Source: Pseudomonas alkylphenolica
Lineage (GTDB): Bacteria; Pseudomonadota; Gammaproteobacteria; Pseudomonadales; Pseudomonadaceae
Length of the DNA: 64,000 nt
Assembly (NCBI RefSeq): GCF_016009175.1
Contig: NZ_JADUCM010000006.1
Span: 124,001-188,000 of the forward strand
Direction: 5' to 3'
This document shows, one piece after another, positions 51,002-58,442 of this stretch. Each line of letters starts with the position of its first letter. Position 1 is the stretch's first letter. The notes below the pieces were generated by a model that made no database searches, had not been told where the DNA came from, and was given only the letters and a program-made list of their open reading frames with translations. A program made the position numbers and the translations under genes.

Positions 51002-51832
51002 TCACTCGGCCCGGGCGCGGACGTGGATCGGCGCAAAAGGCGCATTTTGCACCAGTTCGATCAAGGATTCCTTCACCAGTTCAAGAATGGCCATAAAGGT
51101 CACCACCACACCCAGTTTGCCCTCCTCGGCGGTAAACAGCTCGACGAAGGGGACAAAACCGCCGCCCTTGAGGCGCTCCAGCACTTCGCTCATGCGTTCT
51201 CGGGTCGATAGCGCCTCACGGCTGATCTGGTGGCTTTCGAACAGGTCTCCCCGGCGCAGCACTTCGGCCATCGACACCAGCAACTCCTCCAGGCTGACGT
51301 CCGGCAACAGTTTGCGGGCCTTGGCCTGCGGCGCATCCAGCCGCGGCACGATGATTTCGCGGCCCACCCGGCTGAGGCCATCGATCCCTTCGGCAGCGGC
51401 CTTGAAGCGTTCGTACTCCTGCAGGCGGCGGATCAGCTCGGCGCGCGGGTCACCCTCTTCCTCTTCAACCTCGGTCGAGCGCGGCAGGAGCATGCGCGAT
51501 TTGATCTCGGCGAGCATCGCTGCCATCACCAGGTACTCGGCCGCCAGCTCCAGGCGCACGGTTTTCATCAACTCGACATAGCCCATGTACTGGCGCGTGA
51601 TCTCGGCCACCGGGATATCGAGAATGTCGACGTTCTGCTTGCGGATCAGGTAGAGCAACAGGTCCAGCGGGCCTTCGAAGGCTTCGAGGAAAACCTCCAG
51701 CGCGTCGGGCGGGATGTACAAATCCACCGGCATTTCGGTCATGGCCTCGCCATACACGAGTACCAGCGGCAGTTCCTGTTGGGCGCCAGCCTGCGGGTCG
51801 GCAATCACCTCGGCGGGTGTTGTCTGACTCAC
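51002..51832 (-). CDS. scpA: Segregation and condensation protein ScpA
   Basis: A 276-residue kleisin with the conserved FEGPLDLLLYLIRKQNVDIL segment, MAAMLAEIKSRMLLPR and a C-terminal winged helix (VVTFMAILELVKESLIELVQ). It bridges SMC heads together with ScpB. Its ATG overlaps the yciO stop codon by 4 bp (ATGA). A later ATG (MTEMPVDLYIPPDALEVF) is possible but the coupled start is favoured. Confidence 0.92.
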   Translation of the reverse strand: MSQTTPAEVIADPQAGAQQELPLVLVYGEAMTEMPVDLYIPPDALEVFLEAFEGPLDLLLYLIRKQNVDILDIPVAEITRQYMGYVELMKTVRLELAAEYLVMAAMLAEIKSRMLLPRSTEVEEEEGDPRAELIRRLQEYERFKAAAEGIDGLSRVGREIIVPRLDAPQAKARKLLPDVSLEELLVSMAEVLRRGDLFESHQISREALSTRERMSEVLERLKGGGFVPFVELFTAEEGKLGVVVTFMAILELVKESLIELVQNAPFAPIHVRARAE

Positions 51833-52458
51833 GCTTCAACCATGAACGGGGTAGGGTCGCCGCAGCCGACACGGATCACCTCGGGCTCATCGCCACTCAG
51901 GTCGATGATGGTGGACGCCTTGAGGTCGCCGTAGCCACCGTCGATGATCAGGTCGACGTGCTTCTCCAGGCGTTCGCGGATCTCATACGGATCAGTCATG
52001 GGCTCTTCATCGCCCGGCAAAATCAGGCTGACGCTCATCAGCGGCTCGCCAAGTTCTTTGAGCAGATCGAGCAAGATGGGGTTCTGCGGCACCCGCAGGC
52101 CGATCGTGCGGCGTTTTTCGTGCAGCAGCAGCCGCGGCACCTCGCGGGTGCCGTTGAGGATGAAGGTGTAGGGCCCGGGAATATGAGCCTTGAGCAGCCG
52201 GAAGATCCCGGTGTCGATCTTGGCAAACAAACCCATTTGCGAAAGGTCGCAGCAGATCAACGTGAAGTTGTGGGTTTTATCCAGCTGGCGCAAACGACGA
52301 ACGCGCTCAATGGCATTCTTGTCGCCGATCTGACAGCCCATGGCGTAGGAGGAGTCGGTGGGATAGACCACTACACCGCCCTTGCGAATGATTTCCACGG
52401 CCTGTTTGATCAGGCGCGGTTGCGGGTTTTCCGCATGAATCTGGAAAAATTGACTCAC
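51829..52458 (-). CDS. yciO: YciO/Sua5-type L-threonylcarbamoyladenylate synthase-like protein
   Basis: A 209-residue YrdC-fold protein with KQAVEIIRKGGVVVYPTDSSYAMG, LRQLDKTHNFTLICCDLS and PGPYTFILNGT. YciO is a paralogue of TsaC, and its physiological role is less certain than the t6A synthesis done by TsaC. The start is GTG at 52458 (MSQFFQIHAENPQPR) after AGGAAGAG; the open frame to 52617 overlaps the next gene and adds unrelated sequence. Confidence 0.9.
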   Translation of the reverse strand: MSQFFQIHAENPQPRLIKQAVEIIRKGGVVVYPTDSSYAMGCQIGDKNAIERVRRLRQLDKTHNFTLICCDLSQMGLFAKIDTGIFRLLKAHIPGPYTFILNGTREVPRLLLHEKRRTIGLRVPQNPILLDLLKELGEPLMSVSLILPGDEEPMTDPYEIRERLEKHVDLIIDGGYGDLKASTIIDLSGDEPEVIRVGCGDPTPFMVEA

Positions 52459-52471
52459 GTGCTCTTCCTGT

Positions 52472-53335
52472 TCAGACGGCCGCGATAGGCTGCTCATGTT
52501 TGAATCGACGCCACAAGGGCGGCAGATCCTCTGGCAATGGCCGGTAGACACCGATCTCACCCCAGGTGCCAGGGCCATGGAAGTCACTGCCAGCACTTGC
52601 CAGCAGACCGAACTCACGGGTCAGGATGGACATCGTCCCCACCTGCTCGGCCGGCATCATTCCATTGACCACTTCCAGTGCCTGCCCGCCTGCTTGAATA
52701 TAGTCGGCAATCAGCCGGCGGCGCTTGCTGCGTGTTAATTCGTAGTGCATCGGATGCGCAAGGCTGACCCAGGCCCCCGACTTGCGTAGCGTCTGTACGG
52801 TGTCGTCCAGGGTTGGCCAATGCAGTTTGACGTCCCCCAGCTTGCCGGCGCCCAGCCACTTGCGAAAGGCTTCGGCGCGATCTTTTACGTGGCCTGCACG
52901 CACCAGGTATTCGGCAAAATGCGGACGCGCCGGCGCGTTGCCGCTGTCACCCAGCTCCTGCTGAATGGCCCGAGCACCGTCCAGCGCCCCCGGCATGCCC
53001 TTGAGCCCCAACCGCCGGTCGATTTCTTCGGCGCGCAACCAGCGTCCGCGGTGCAGCGACTCGACCGCTTCAAGCAAGGGCGCGGCATCCAGGGGAAAGT
53101 TGTAACCCAATATATGGATGGTGGCACCGCCCCAGGTGCACGACAGCTCAATGCCGCTGACCCACTGCATGCCCAGTGCCTGGGCGGCGGCGCGCGCCTC
53201 GAGCTGGCCCTCGAGGGTGTCATGGTCGGTCAGCGAGAGCATCCGCACGCCGTGCTCAAAAGCCCGCTCGACCAGAACCGTCGGCGAGAGTGCGCCGTCG
53301 GAGGCCGTACTGTGGCAGTGCAGATCAACATTCAT
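52472..53335 (-). CDS. PHP-domain phosphatase (RNase AM / YciV-like)
   Basis: A 287-residue PHP metallophosphoesterase with the metal motifs VDLHCHSTASDGAL, SLTDHDTLEGQ, GIELSCTWG, SLAHPMHY and SAGSDFHGPGTWGE. E. coli YciV (RNase AM) hydrolyses 3',5'-nucleoside bisphosphates and trims 5' ends of RNA; the same role is likely here. Seven more residues are possible from an ATG at 53356. It is 13 bp upstream of yciO on the same strand and divergent from yciB. Confidence 0.9.
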   Translation of the reverse strand: MNVDLHCHSTASDGALSPTVLVERAFEHGVRMLSLTDHDTLEGQLEARAAAQALGMQWVSGIELSCTWGGATIHILGYNFPLDAAPLLEAVESLHRGRWLRAEEIDRRLGLKGMPGALDGARAIQQELGDSGNAPARPHFAEYLVRAGHVKDRAEAFRKWLGAGKLGDVKLHWPTLDDTVQTLRKSGAWVSLAHPMHYELTRSKRRRLIADYIQAGGQALEVVNGMMPAEQVGTMSILTREFGLLASAGSDFHGPGTWGEIGVYRPLPEDLPPLWRRFKHEQPIAAV

Positions 53336-53401
53336 AGGAGGCGCTTTCGCTGTCATTGATGTTTGTTATTATGCCGTCACATCCTGCTTCTGGCTGCCAC
53401 T

Positions 53402-54010
53402 GTGAAACAATTCATCGATTTCATCCCGCTGCTCCTGTTTTTCATCGTCTACAAACTCGATCCTCGGTCCGTAGAATTTGCCGGCCACAGCTTCGAGCTG
53501 GGTGGCATCTACAGCGCCACGGCGATGTTGATCATCAGCTCGCTGGTAGTCTACGGCGCCCTGTTCATCCGCCAGCGCAAGCTGGAAAAGGGCCAGTGGC
53601 TGACGCTGGTCGCCTGTCTGGTGTTCGGCGGCCTGACCCTGGCCTTCCACAGCGAAACCTTCCTCAAATGGAAGGCGCCGGTGGTCAACTGGCTATTTGC
53701 CCTGGCCTTTGCCGGTAGCCACTTCGTCGGCGACCGGGTGCTGATCAAACGCATCATGGGTCATGCCATTGCCCTGCCGGACGGGGTGTGGACACGCCTG
53801 AACCTGGCCTGGATCGTGTTTTTCCTGTTCTGCGGCGCCGCCAACCTGTTTGTTGCCTTCACCTTCCAGGACTTCTGGGTCGACTTCAAGGTGTTCGGCA
53901 GCCTGGGCATGACCGTACTGTTCCTGGTGGGCCAGGGTGTCTACCTGTCGCGCCACCTGCACGACAGCGACCCCACCACACCGCCTTCCACCCCGAAGCA
54001 CGAGGACTGA
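53402..54010 (+). CDS. yciB: Inner membrane septation protein YciB (IspZ-like)
   Basis: A 202-residue membrane protein with five to six helices, starting (GTG) [18 protein letters not shown] and containing [20 protein letters not shown]. YciB proteins influence envelope synthesis and cell division. The GTG at 53402 restores the family N-terminus [10 protein letters not shown]; the open frame begins 39 bases earlier. yciI follows one base after its stop. Confidence 0.92.
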   Translation: MKQFIDFIPLLLFFIVYKLDPRSVEFAGHSFELGGIYSATAMLIISSLVVYGALFIRQRKLEKGQWLTLVACLVFGGLTLAFHSETFLKWKAPVVNWLFALAFAGSHFVGDRVLIKRIMGHAIALPDGVWTRLNLAWIVFFLFCGAANLFVAFTFQDFWVDFKVFGSLGMTVLFLVGQGVYLSRHLHDSDPTTPPSTPKHED

Positions 54011-54011
54011 C

Positions 54012-54311
54012 ATGCTCTACGCAATCATCGCCACCGACGTTGCCAACTCCCTGGACGCCCGCCTGGCCGCCCGCCCGGCTCACCTGGAGCGCCTGCAGCA
54101 ACTCAAGGCCGAAGGCCGCGTGGTATTGGCCGGCCCACACCCGGCCATCGACAGCAATGACCCGGGCGCTGCCGGCTTCAGCGGCAGCCTGATCGTTGCC
54201 GAATTTGACTCCCTGAGCGCAGCGCAAGCCTGGGCCGATGCCGACCCGTACATCGCCGCCGGTGTTTACGCCAACGTCGTGGTCAAGCCTTTCAAGCAAG
54301 TCCTGCCGTAA
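54012..54311 (+). CDS. yciI: YciI-family protein
   Basis: A 99-residue ferredoxin-like fold protein ([59 protein letters not shown]). The His-Asp pair typical of YciI (GPHPAIDS and DPY) is present. Function is unknown, though it is conserved beside yciB. ATG is 1 bp after the yciB stop. Confidence 0.9.
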   Translation: MLYAIIATDVANSLDARLAARPAHLERLQQLKAEGRVVLAGPHPAIDSNDPGAAGFSGSLIVAEFDSLSAAQAWADADPYIAAGVYANVVVKPFKQVLP

Positions 54312-54430
54312 AGGCTTCAGGCAGTGCGCCTCGCTGCGCACTGCCTCCCCCCCTTTTTACTGACGTAACTGCTCATTATTCTCGTCTTGCAGCCGACAAC
54401 CTGCCGAATCGACGAGAATCAGGAGTCCCC

Positions 54431-54835
54431 ATGCGTCAAGGTCCGTTGTCCCTGCTGCTGTGCCTGTTGTTGCTGAGCCCGTTCGCCCTGGCCGAAGAAC
54501 CCGCTGCCGCCAGCACGCCGCTGTCGCTCAGTGCCGGCAGCCAGATCACCGAGCTGCAACAACGCCTGAAAGAAAGCGAGCGCCAGCGCGACGTGCTGGC
54601 CCAACAACTGCACAACGCCGACAGCGAACGTGAAAGCGCCCAGCTCACCCGCCTGCGCCAGGAAAACCAGCGCCTTAAAATGGCACTCAAGGAACTCCAG
54701 GCCAGCGCGCCTGAACGCCTGATCACCGACCAGCAACAATGGTTCCTGATTGGTGGCGCAGTTGCCCTGTTGGCTGCAGTCTGCGGTATCTTTGCCAGTG
54801 GCGGACACAGAAAGCGTCGGCAATGGTTGAATTGA
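54431..54835 (+). CDS. Exported coiled-coil protein with C-terminal membrane anchor
   Basis: A 134-residue protein: signal peptide (MRQGPLSLLLCLLLLSPFALA), a heptad-rich coiled coil (about 35-95; ITELQQRLKESERQRDVLAQ) and one C-terminal helix (WFLIGGAVALLAAVCGIFAS) before a basic tail. This resembles the C-terminal half of YgiM-type SH3 proteins but no SH3 domain is present. AGGAGTCCCC precedes the ATG. It ends 7 bp before the response regulator gene, so they are probably cotranscribed and it may serve the same envelope stress system. Confidence 0.8.
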   Translation: MRQGPLSLLLCLLLLSPFALAEEPAAASTPLSLSAGSQITELQQRLKESERQRDVLAQQLHNADSERESAQLTRLRQENQRLKMALKELQASAPERLITDQQQWFLIGGAVALLAAVCGIFASGGHRKRRQWLN

Positions 54836-54842
54836 GTGAGTC

Positions 54843-55520
54843 ATGAGCGAGCTGTTACTGATTGATGATGACCAGGAACTCTGCGAGCTGCTCGGCAGCT
54901 GGCTGAGCCAGGAAGGTTTCGTGGTACGTGCCTGCCACGACGGCCAGAGCGCCCGCCGGGCCTTGAGCGAGCAGCCCCCCGCCGCAGTGGTACTGGATGT
55001 GATGCTGCCCGATGGCAGCGGCCTGGAGCTGCTCAAGCAACTGCGCAGCGAGCATGCCGAGCTGCCCGTGCTCATGCTGTCGGCCCGTGGCGAACCCCTG
55101 GACCGCATCCTGGGCCTGGAGCTGGGTGCCGACGACTACCTGGCCAAGCCTTGCGACCCACGTGAACTGACCGCACGCTTGCGCGCGGTACTGCGCCGCA
55201 GCCACCCCAACGCCACACCGAGCCAGCTGGAAGTCGGTGACCTGTGCTTCAGCCCGGCACGCGGCGTTGTCAGCATCGACGAACACGAGTTGACCCTGAC
55301 CCTCTCGGAAAGCCGCTTGCTCGAAGCCCTGCTGCGCCAGCCAGGTGAACCGCTGGACAAACAGGAACTGGCGCAAATCGCCCTGGGCCGCAAACTCACC
55401 CTGTATGACCGCAGCCTGGACATGCATATCAGCAACCTGCGCAAAAAGATCGGGCCACATCCCGACGGTCGCCCGCGCATCGTCGCCCTGCGCAGCCGTG
55501 GCTATTACTACAGCCTGTAA
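54843..55520 (+). CDS. cpxR: Cpx-type response regulator
   Basis: A 225-residue OmpR-family regulator: receiver domain with acidic pocket (LLLIDDDQE), phospho-acceptor Asp52 (VVLDVMLPDGSG), Ser80 and Lys102 (DDYLAKP); winged-helix DNA-binding domain at about 130-225 (KLTLYDRSLDMHISNLRKKI, RSRGYYYSL). The neighbouring CpxP-like and CpxA-like genes identify it as CpxR. It follows the coiled-coil protein gene by 7 bp. Confidence 0.88.
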   Translation: MSELLLIDDDQELCELLGSWLSQEGFVVRACHDGQSARRALSEQPPAAVVLDVMLPDGSGLELLKQLRSEHAELPVLMLSARGEPLDRILGLELGADDYLAKPCDPRELTARLRAVLRRSHPNATPSQLEVGDLCFSPARGVVSIDEHELTLTLSESRLLEALLRQPGEPLDKQELAQIALGRKLTLYDRSLDMHISNLRKKIGPHPDGRPRIVALRSRGYYYSL

Positions 55521-55543
55521 TGTCAGTTCGGCGTCCGGGCATC

Positions 55544-55559
55544 TTTACCGAAGCTTTAC
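55544..55559 (-). promoter_or_regulatory. CpxR box upstream of the CpxP-like gene
   Basis: On the reverse strand GTAAA-GCTTCG-GTAAA matches the CpxR consensus GTAAA-N(4-8)-GTAAA. It is 81 bp before the cpxP-like start and 24 bp after the cpxR stop, so it marks a separate, Cpx-controlled promoter inside the cluster. Confidence 0.7.
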
Positions 55560-55639
55560 CCTTGCCTGACCGCCATTGACCTTGATCTCCCTAAACTGAG
55601 CACATCCGGTAACCACCGGCCTCAGAAAGGAGAGACACC

Positions 55640-56053
55640 ATGCGCAAGACCCTTATCGCCCTGATGTTCGCTGCCGCACTACCGACCGTCGCCATGGCCA
55701 TGCCAGAAGGCGGCCCTCGCCACGGCGATCACCACCGCGGTGACGCGCCTTTCGCCCAGCTGGACCTGAGCCGTGAACAACGCCAGCAAATCGGCAAGCT
55801 GATGGGCGAGCAGATGAAAGGCCGCCAGGAAATCACCAAGCGCTACCTGGAAAAACTCCCGGCAGCCGACCAGAAGGCGCTCAAAGACGAGCTGCAAGCC
55901 AAGAAGGACAAGACCCAGGCCGACATCCGCGCCCTGCTCAAGCCTGACCAGCAGAAGAAGTTCGACGAGCTGCAAAAAGAGCGTGCCGCCCAGCGCGCCG
56001 AATGGAACGAGTTCAAGACCTGGAAAGCTGAAAAAGCTGCCAAGGCCCAGTAA
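55640..56053 (+). CDS. CpxP/Spy-like periplasmic protein
   Basis: A 137-residue periplasmic protein with signal peptide MRKTLIALMFAAALPTVAMA, a His-rich N-terminus (GGPRHGDHHRGD) and the CpxP/Spy helical repeat including LDLSREQRQQIGKLM (LTxxQ-like motif) and LLKPDQQKKFDELQKE. Such proteins damp the Cpx kinase and may bind misfolded proteins or metal. AGGAG lies 8 bases before the ATG, behind a CpxR box. Confidence 0.85.
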   Translation: MRKTLIALMFAAALPTVAMAMPEGGPRHGDHHRGDAPFAQLDLSREQRQQIGKLMGEQMKGRQEITKRYLEKLPAADQKALKDELQAKKDKTQADIRALLKPDQQKKFDELQKERAAQRAEWNEFKTWKAEKAAKAQ

Positions 56054-56067
56054 GCTGTCAGCCATCC

Positions 56068-56100
56068 GCCCGGCCTGCCTTCGCGCAGGCCGGGCTTTTT
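56068..56100 (+). terminator. Terminator between the CpxP-like gene and cpxA
   Basis: CCCGGCCTGC and GCAGGCCGGG form a ten-base stem with a 6-base loop, followed by CTTTTT. It lies 15 bp past the cpxP-like stop and 20 bp before cpxA, so it should limit readthrough to the kinase gene. Confidence 0.85.
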
Positions 56101-56119
56101 GCCGTAAAAGGAGCCTCCC

Positions 56120-57454
56120 TTGCGTTCATTGTTCTGGCGCATCCTGGCCAGTTTCTGGCTAGCCATCGCCCTGGTTGCCGGCCTGTCGATTCTCCTCGGG
56201 CACATGCTCAACCAGGACGCGTGGATCCTGAGCCGCCATCCGGGCCTCAACACCCTGGCGCAGACCTGGACCGAGCGCTATGAACAGCAAGGGCCGGAAG
56301 CTGCCCAGCATTTTCTGGAACACCGCAAGCACCGTTACAACATCGATGTGCAGGTGCTTAACGACAGTGGCGAGGCGGTGGTCCCCGGGACCTTTCCGCG
56401 TCGTGCTGCAGCGTTCGAGGCGCGTCGCAACAACGACGACCGGCGCCTGCCCTGGCGCCGTCTGACCGAGGAATACACCAGCGCGCAAAGCGGTGACACC
56501 TACCTGCTGATCTACCGCATCCCGCACCCGGAACTGGACGCCTGGCATCGCGACAGCCTGATGTGGCCCCTCAGCGCGCTCGGCATCGCCCTGGTGGTAC
56601 TGACCTTGTTCAGCTTGCTGGTGACACTGTCCATCACCCGCCCGCTGAGCCGCTTGCGCAGCGCGGTGCATGACCTGGGCCAGACCTCATACCAACAGAA
56701 CAGCCTGGCGCGACTGGCCAACCGGCGTGACGAATTCGGCGTGCTGGCCAACGATTTCAACCGCATGGGTTCGCGCCTGCAAAGCCTGATCGGCAGCCAG
56801 CGCCAGCTGTTGCGCGATGTCTCCCATGAATTGCGCTCGCCCCTGGCACGTTTACGCATTGCCCTGGCCCTGGCCGAACGCGCCGAGCCGGAACATCGCC
56901 AGGCCTTGTGGCCCCGCCTGACGCGCGAGTGCGATCGCCTGGAAGCGCTGATCAGCGAGATTCTGGTACTGGCCCGTGTTGATGCCGAACAGACCCGCGC
57001 CGAGCCGGTGGACGTGGATGCGGTGGTACACGCCGTGCACAAGGACGCTCAGTTGAGTGCGCCTGAGCAACAGATCCAGCTCCATCAGGAAACCGGCCTG
57101 ACCCTGCAAGGCTGGCCGACCTTGATTGAGCGTGCGCTGGATAACCTGTTGCGCAATGCCCTGCGCTTCAACCCACCGGGGCAGCCCATCGAGATCACCG
57201 CTGTGCGCGGTAACGAGCAGATCACCCTGAGCGTGCGCGACCATGGACCGGGCGTTGCCGAAGAGCACCTGGCGCAACTGGGCGAGCCGTTCTTCCGCGC
57301 CCCGGGGCAAAGCGCTGCAGGCCATGGCCTGGGCCTGGCCATTGCACGCAAGGCTGCAGAACGCCATGGCGGCAGCCTGAGCCTGGGTAATCACCCGCAG
57401 GGAGGGTTTGTTGCCAGCCTCGAACTGCCATTGGCCGGGCCCGGTAGCGCCTGA
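56120..57454 (+). CDS. cpxA: Cpx-type sensor histidine kinase
   Basis: A 444-residue membrane kinase. TM1 is MRSLFWRILASFWLAIALVAGLSIL, a periplasmic sensor spans about 35-145, TM2 is about 150-172, then HAMP, the H-box RDVSHELRSPLARLR and ATPase motifs (NALRFNPPGQP, RDHGPGVAEEHL, GHGLGLAI). The start codon is TTG at 56120, with AAAAGGAG 6 bases upstream. It partners CpxR. The 3' end of this gene is duplicated downstream together with a REP pair. Confidence 0.88.
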   Translation: MRSLFWRILASFWLAIALVAGLSILLGHMLNQDAWILSRHPGLNTLAQTWTERYEQQGPEAAQHFLEHRKHRYNIDVQVLNDSGEAVVPGTFPRRAAAFEARRNNDDRRLPWRRLTEEYTSAQSGDTYLLIYRIPHPELDAWHRDSLMWPLSALGIALVVLTLFSLLVTLSITRPLSRLRSAVHDLGQTSYQQNSLARLANRRDEFGVLANDFNRMGSRLQSLIGSQRQLLRDVSHELRSPLARLRIALALAERAEPEHRQALWPRLTRECDRLEALISEILVLARVDAEQTRAEPVDVDAVVHAVHKDAQLSAPEQQIQLHQETGLTLQGWPTLIERALDNLLRNALRFNPPGQPIEITAVRGNEQITLSVRDHGPGVAEEHLAQLGEPFFRAPGQSAAGHGLGLAIARKAAERHGGSLSLGNHPQGGFVASLELPLAGPGSA

Positions 57455-57463
57455 CCCCTACAA

Positions 57464-57577
57464 CCTGTAGGAGCCAGGCTTGCCGGCGATGGCTGCGCAG
57501 CAGCCCTGAGGCCCGTGCAGGCTGCAAGGACCTGCGACCGCTACGCGCTCGATCGCCGGCAAGCCTGGCTCCCACAA
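57464..57577. repeat. REP pair, copy 1, directly after cpxA
   Basis: CTGTAGGAGCCAGGCTTGCC (57466) and its inverted partner CGCCGGCAAGCCTGGCTCCC (57554-57573) bracket CTGCGCAGCAGCC and CTGCGACCGCTACGCGCTCG. This is the full REP-pair unit used elsewhere in the window (37656-37756). Confidence 0.8.
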
Positions 57578-57581
57578 GGCA

Positions 57582-57775
57582 CTGCAGGCCATGGCCTGAC
57601 CCTGGGTAATCACCCGCAGGGAGGGTTTGTTGCCAGCCTCGAAGCCATTGGCCGGACCTGTAGGAGCCAGGCTTGCCGGCGATGGCTGCGCAGCAGCCCC
57701 GAGGCCCGTGCAGGCTGCAAGGGCCTGCGACCGCTACGTGCTCGATCACCGGCAAATCTGGCCTACCCCACAAGG
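57582..57775. repeat. Tandem copy of the cpxA 3' end plus REP pair (copy 2)
   Basis: 57582-57598 repeats CTGCAGGCCATGGCCTG of cpxA (57315-57331), and 57601-57643 is identical over 43 bp to 57382-57424 of cpxA. A second REP pair (57656-57775) follows that differs from copy 1 at only a few positions. About 50 bp of cpxA present in copy 1 are missing from copy 2. The remnant is non-functional coding debris. Confidence 0.85.
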
Positions 57776-57784
57776 GAGGTGGGG

Positions 57785-58342
57785 TTACTGCCCCCAGGCG
57801 CTGACGAAGTCAGCCGTGGCCTGTACCGGCGCCGTACGCGGCTCGTTCAACGGCGTCCCCAGGTACAGGAAGGCAATGATCTCTTCGTTGTCAGCCAGCC
57901 CCAGGCCTTTGGCCACATGCTTGCTGTACGACAGCTCACCGGTGCGCCAGACCGCGCCGATACCCTGCGCATGGGCCGCCAGCAAAATACCGTGGGCAGC
58001 ACATCCGGCCGCCAGGCGCTGCTCCGATACCGGCACTTTGAAGTGATCCTGCAAACGCGCAATCACTACGATCAGCAACGGCGCACGTAGTGGCATGGCG
58101 TGGGCCTTGTCGAGGGCTGCCGCCGAAGCGTCACCGTCGACTTTCACGGCTTCAGCCAGCAGTGCGCCAAGCTTTTCGCGCCCCTCACCTTCTACCGTAA
58201 GAAAGCGCCACGGCCGCAACTGACCGTGGTCCGGCGCGCGCAAGGCCGCCTGAAACAGGGCCTCGCGCTGCGCGGCATTAGGCGCGGGCTCCACCAGGCG
58301 TGGTACGGAAACACGGTTGAGCAATGCGTCGAGAGCCTCCAT
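57785..58342 (-). CDS. Nitroreductase-family protein (YdjA-like)
   Basis: A 185-residue FMN-dependent nitroreductase of the small YdjA type: FQAALRAPDHGQLRPWRFLT (FMN-binding), AAGCAAHGILLAAHAQGIGA, VWRTGELSYS and IAFLYLGTP. Substrate is unknown. It is convergent with cpxA, with the REP duplication between them, and divergent from trkH. Confidence 0.9.
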   Translation of the reverse strand: MEALDALLNRVSVPRLVEPAPNAAQREALFQAALRAPDHGQLRPWRFLTVEGEGREKLGALLAEAVKVDGDASAAALDKAHAMPLRAPLLIVVIARLQDHFKVPVSEQRLAAGCAAHGILLAAHAQGIGAVWRTGELSYSKHVAKGLGLADNEEIIAFLYLGTPLNEPRTAPVQATADFVSAWGQ

Positions 58343-58442
58343 CGGCTACCCCCTGAAAAGAAATGTGCGGCTATTCTAGCGTTTACTTAAAAAGGCCCAT
58401 AGGTAGAATGGCGCCCTTCCGTTACGAGTCAGAGCAGATTAC

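Noticed and set aside
57515-58090. A 191-codon + strand ORF over the REP duplication and nitroreductase
   Set aside because: It joins REP sequence, a cpxA remnant and the antisense of the nitroreductase gene; it is not a coherent protein.
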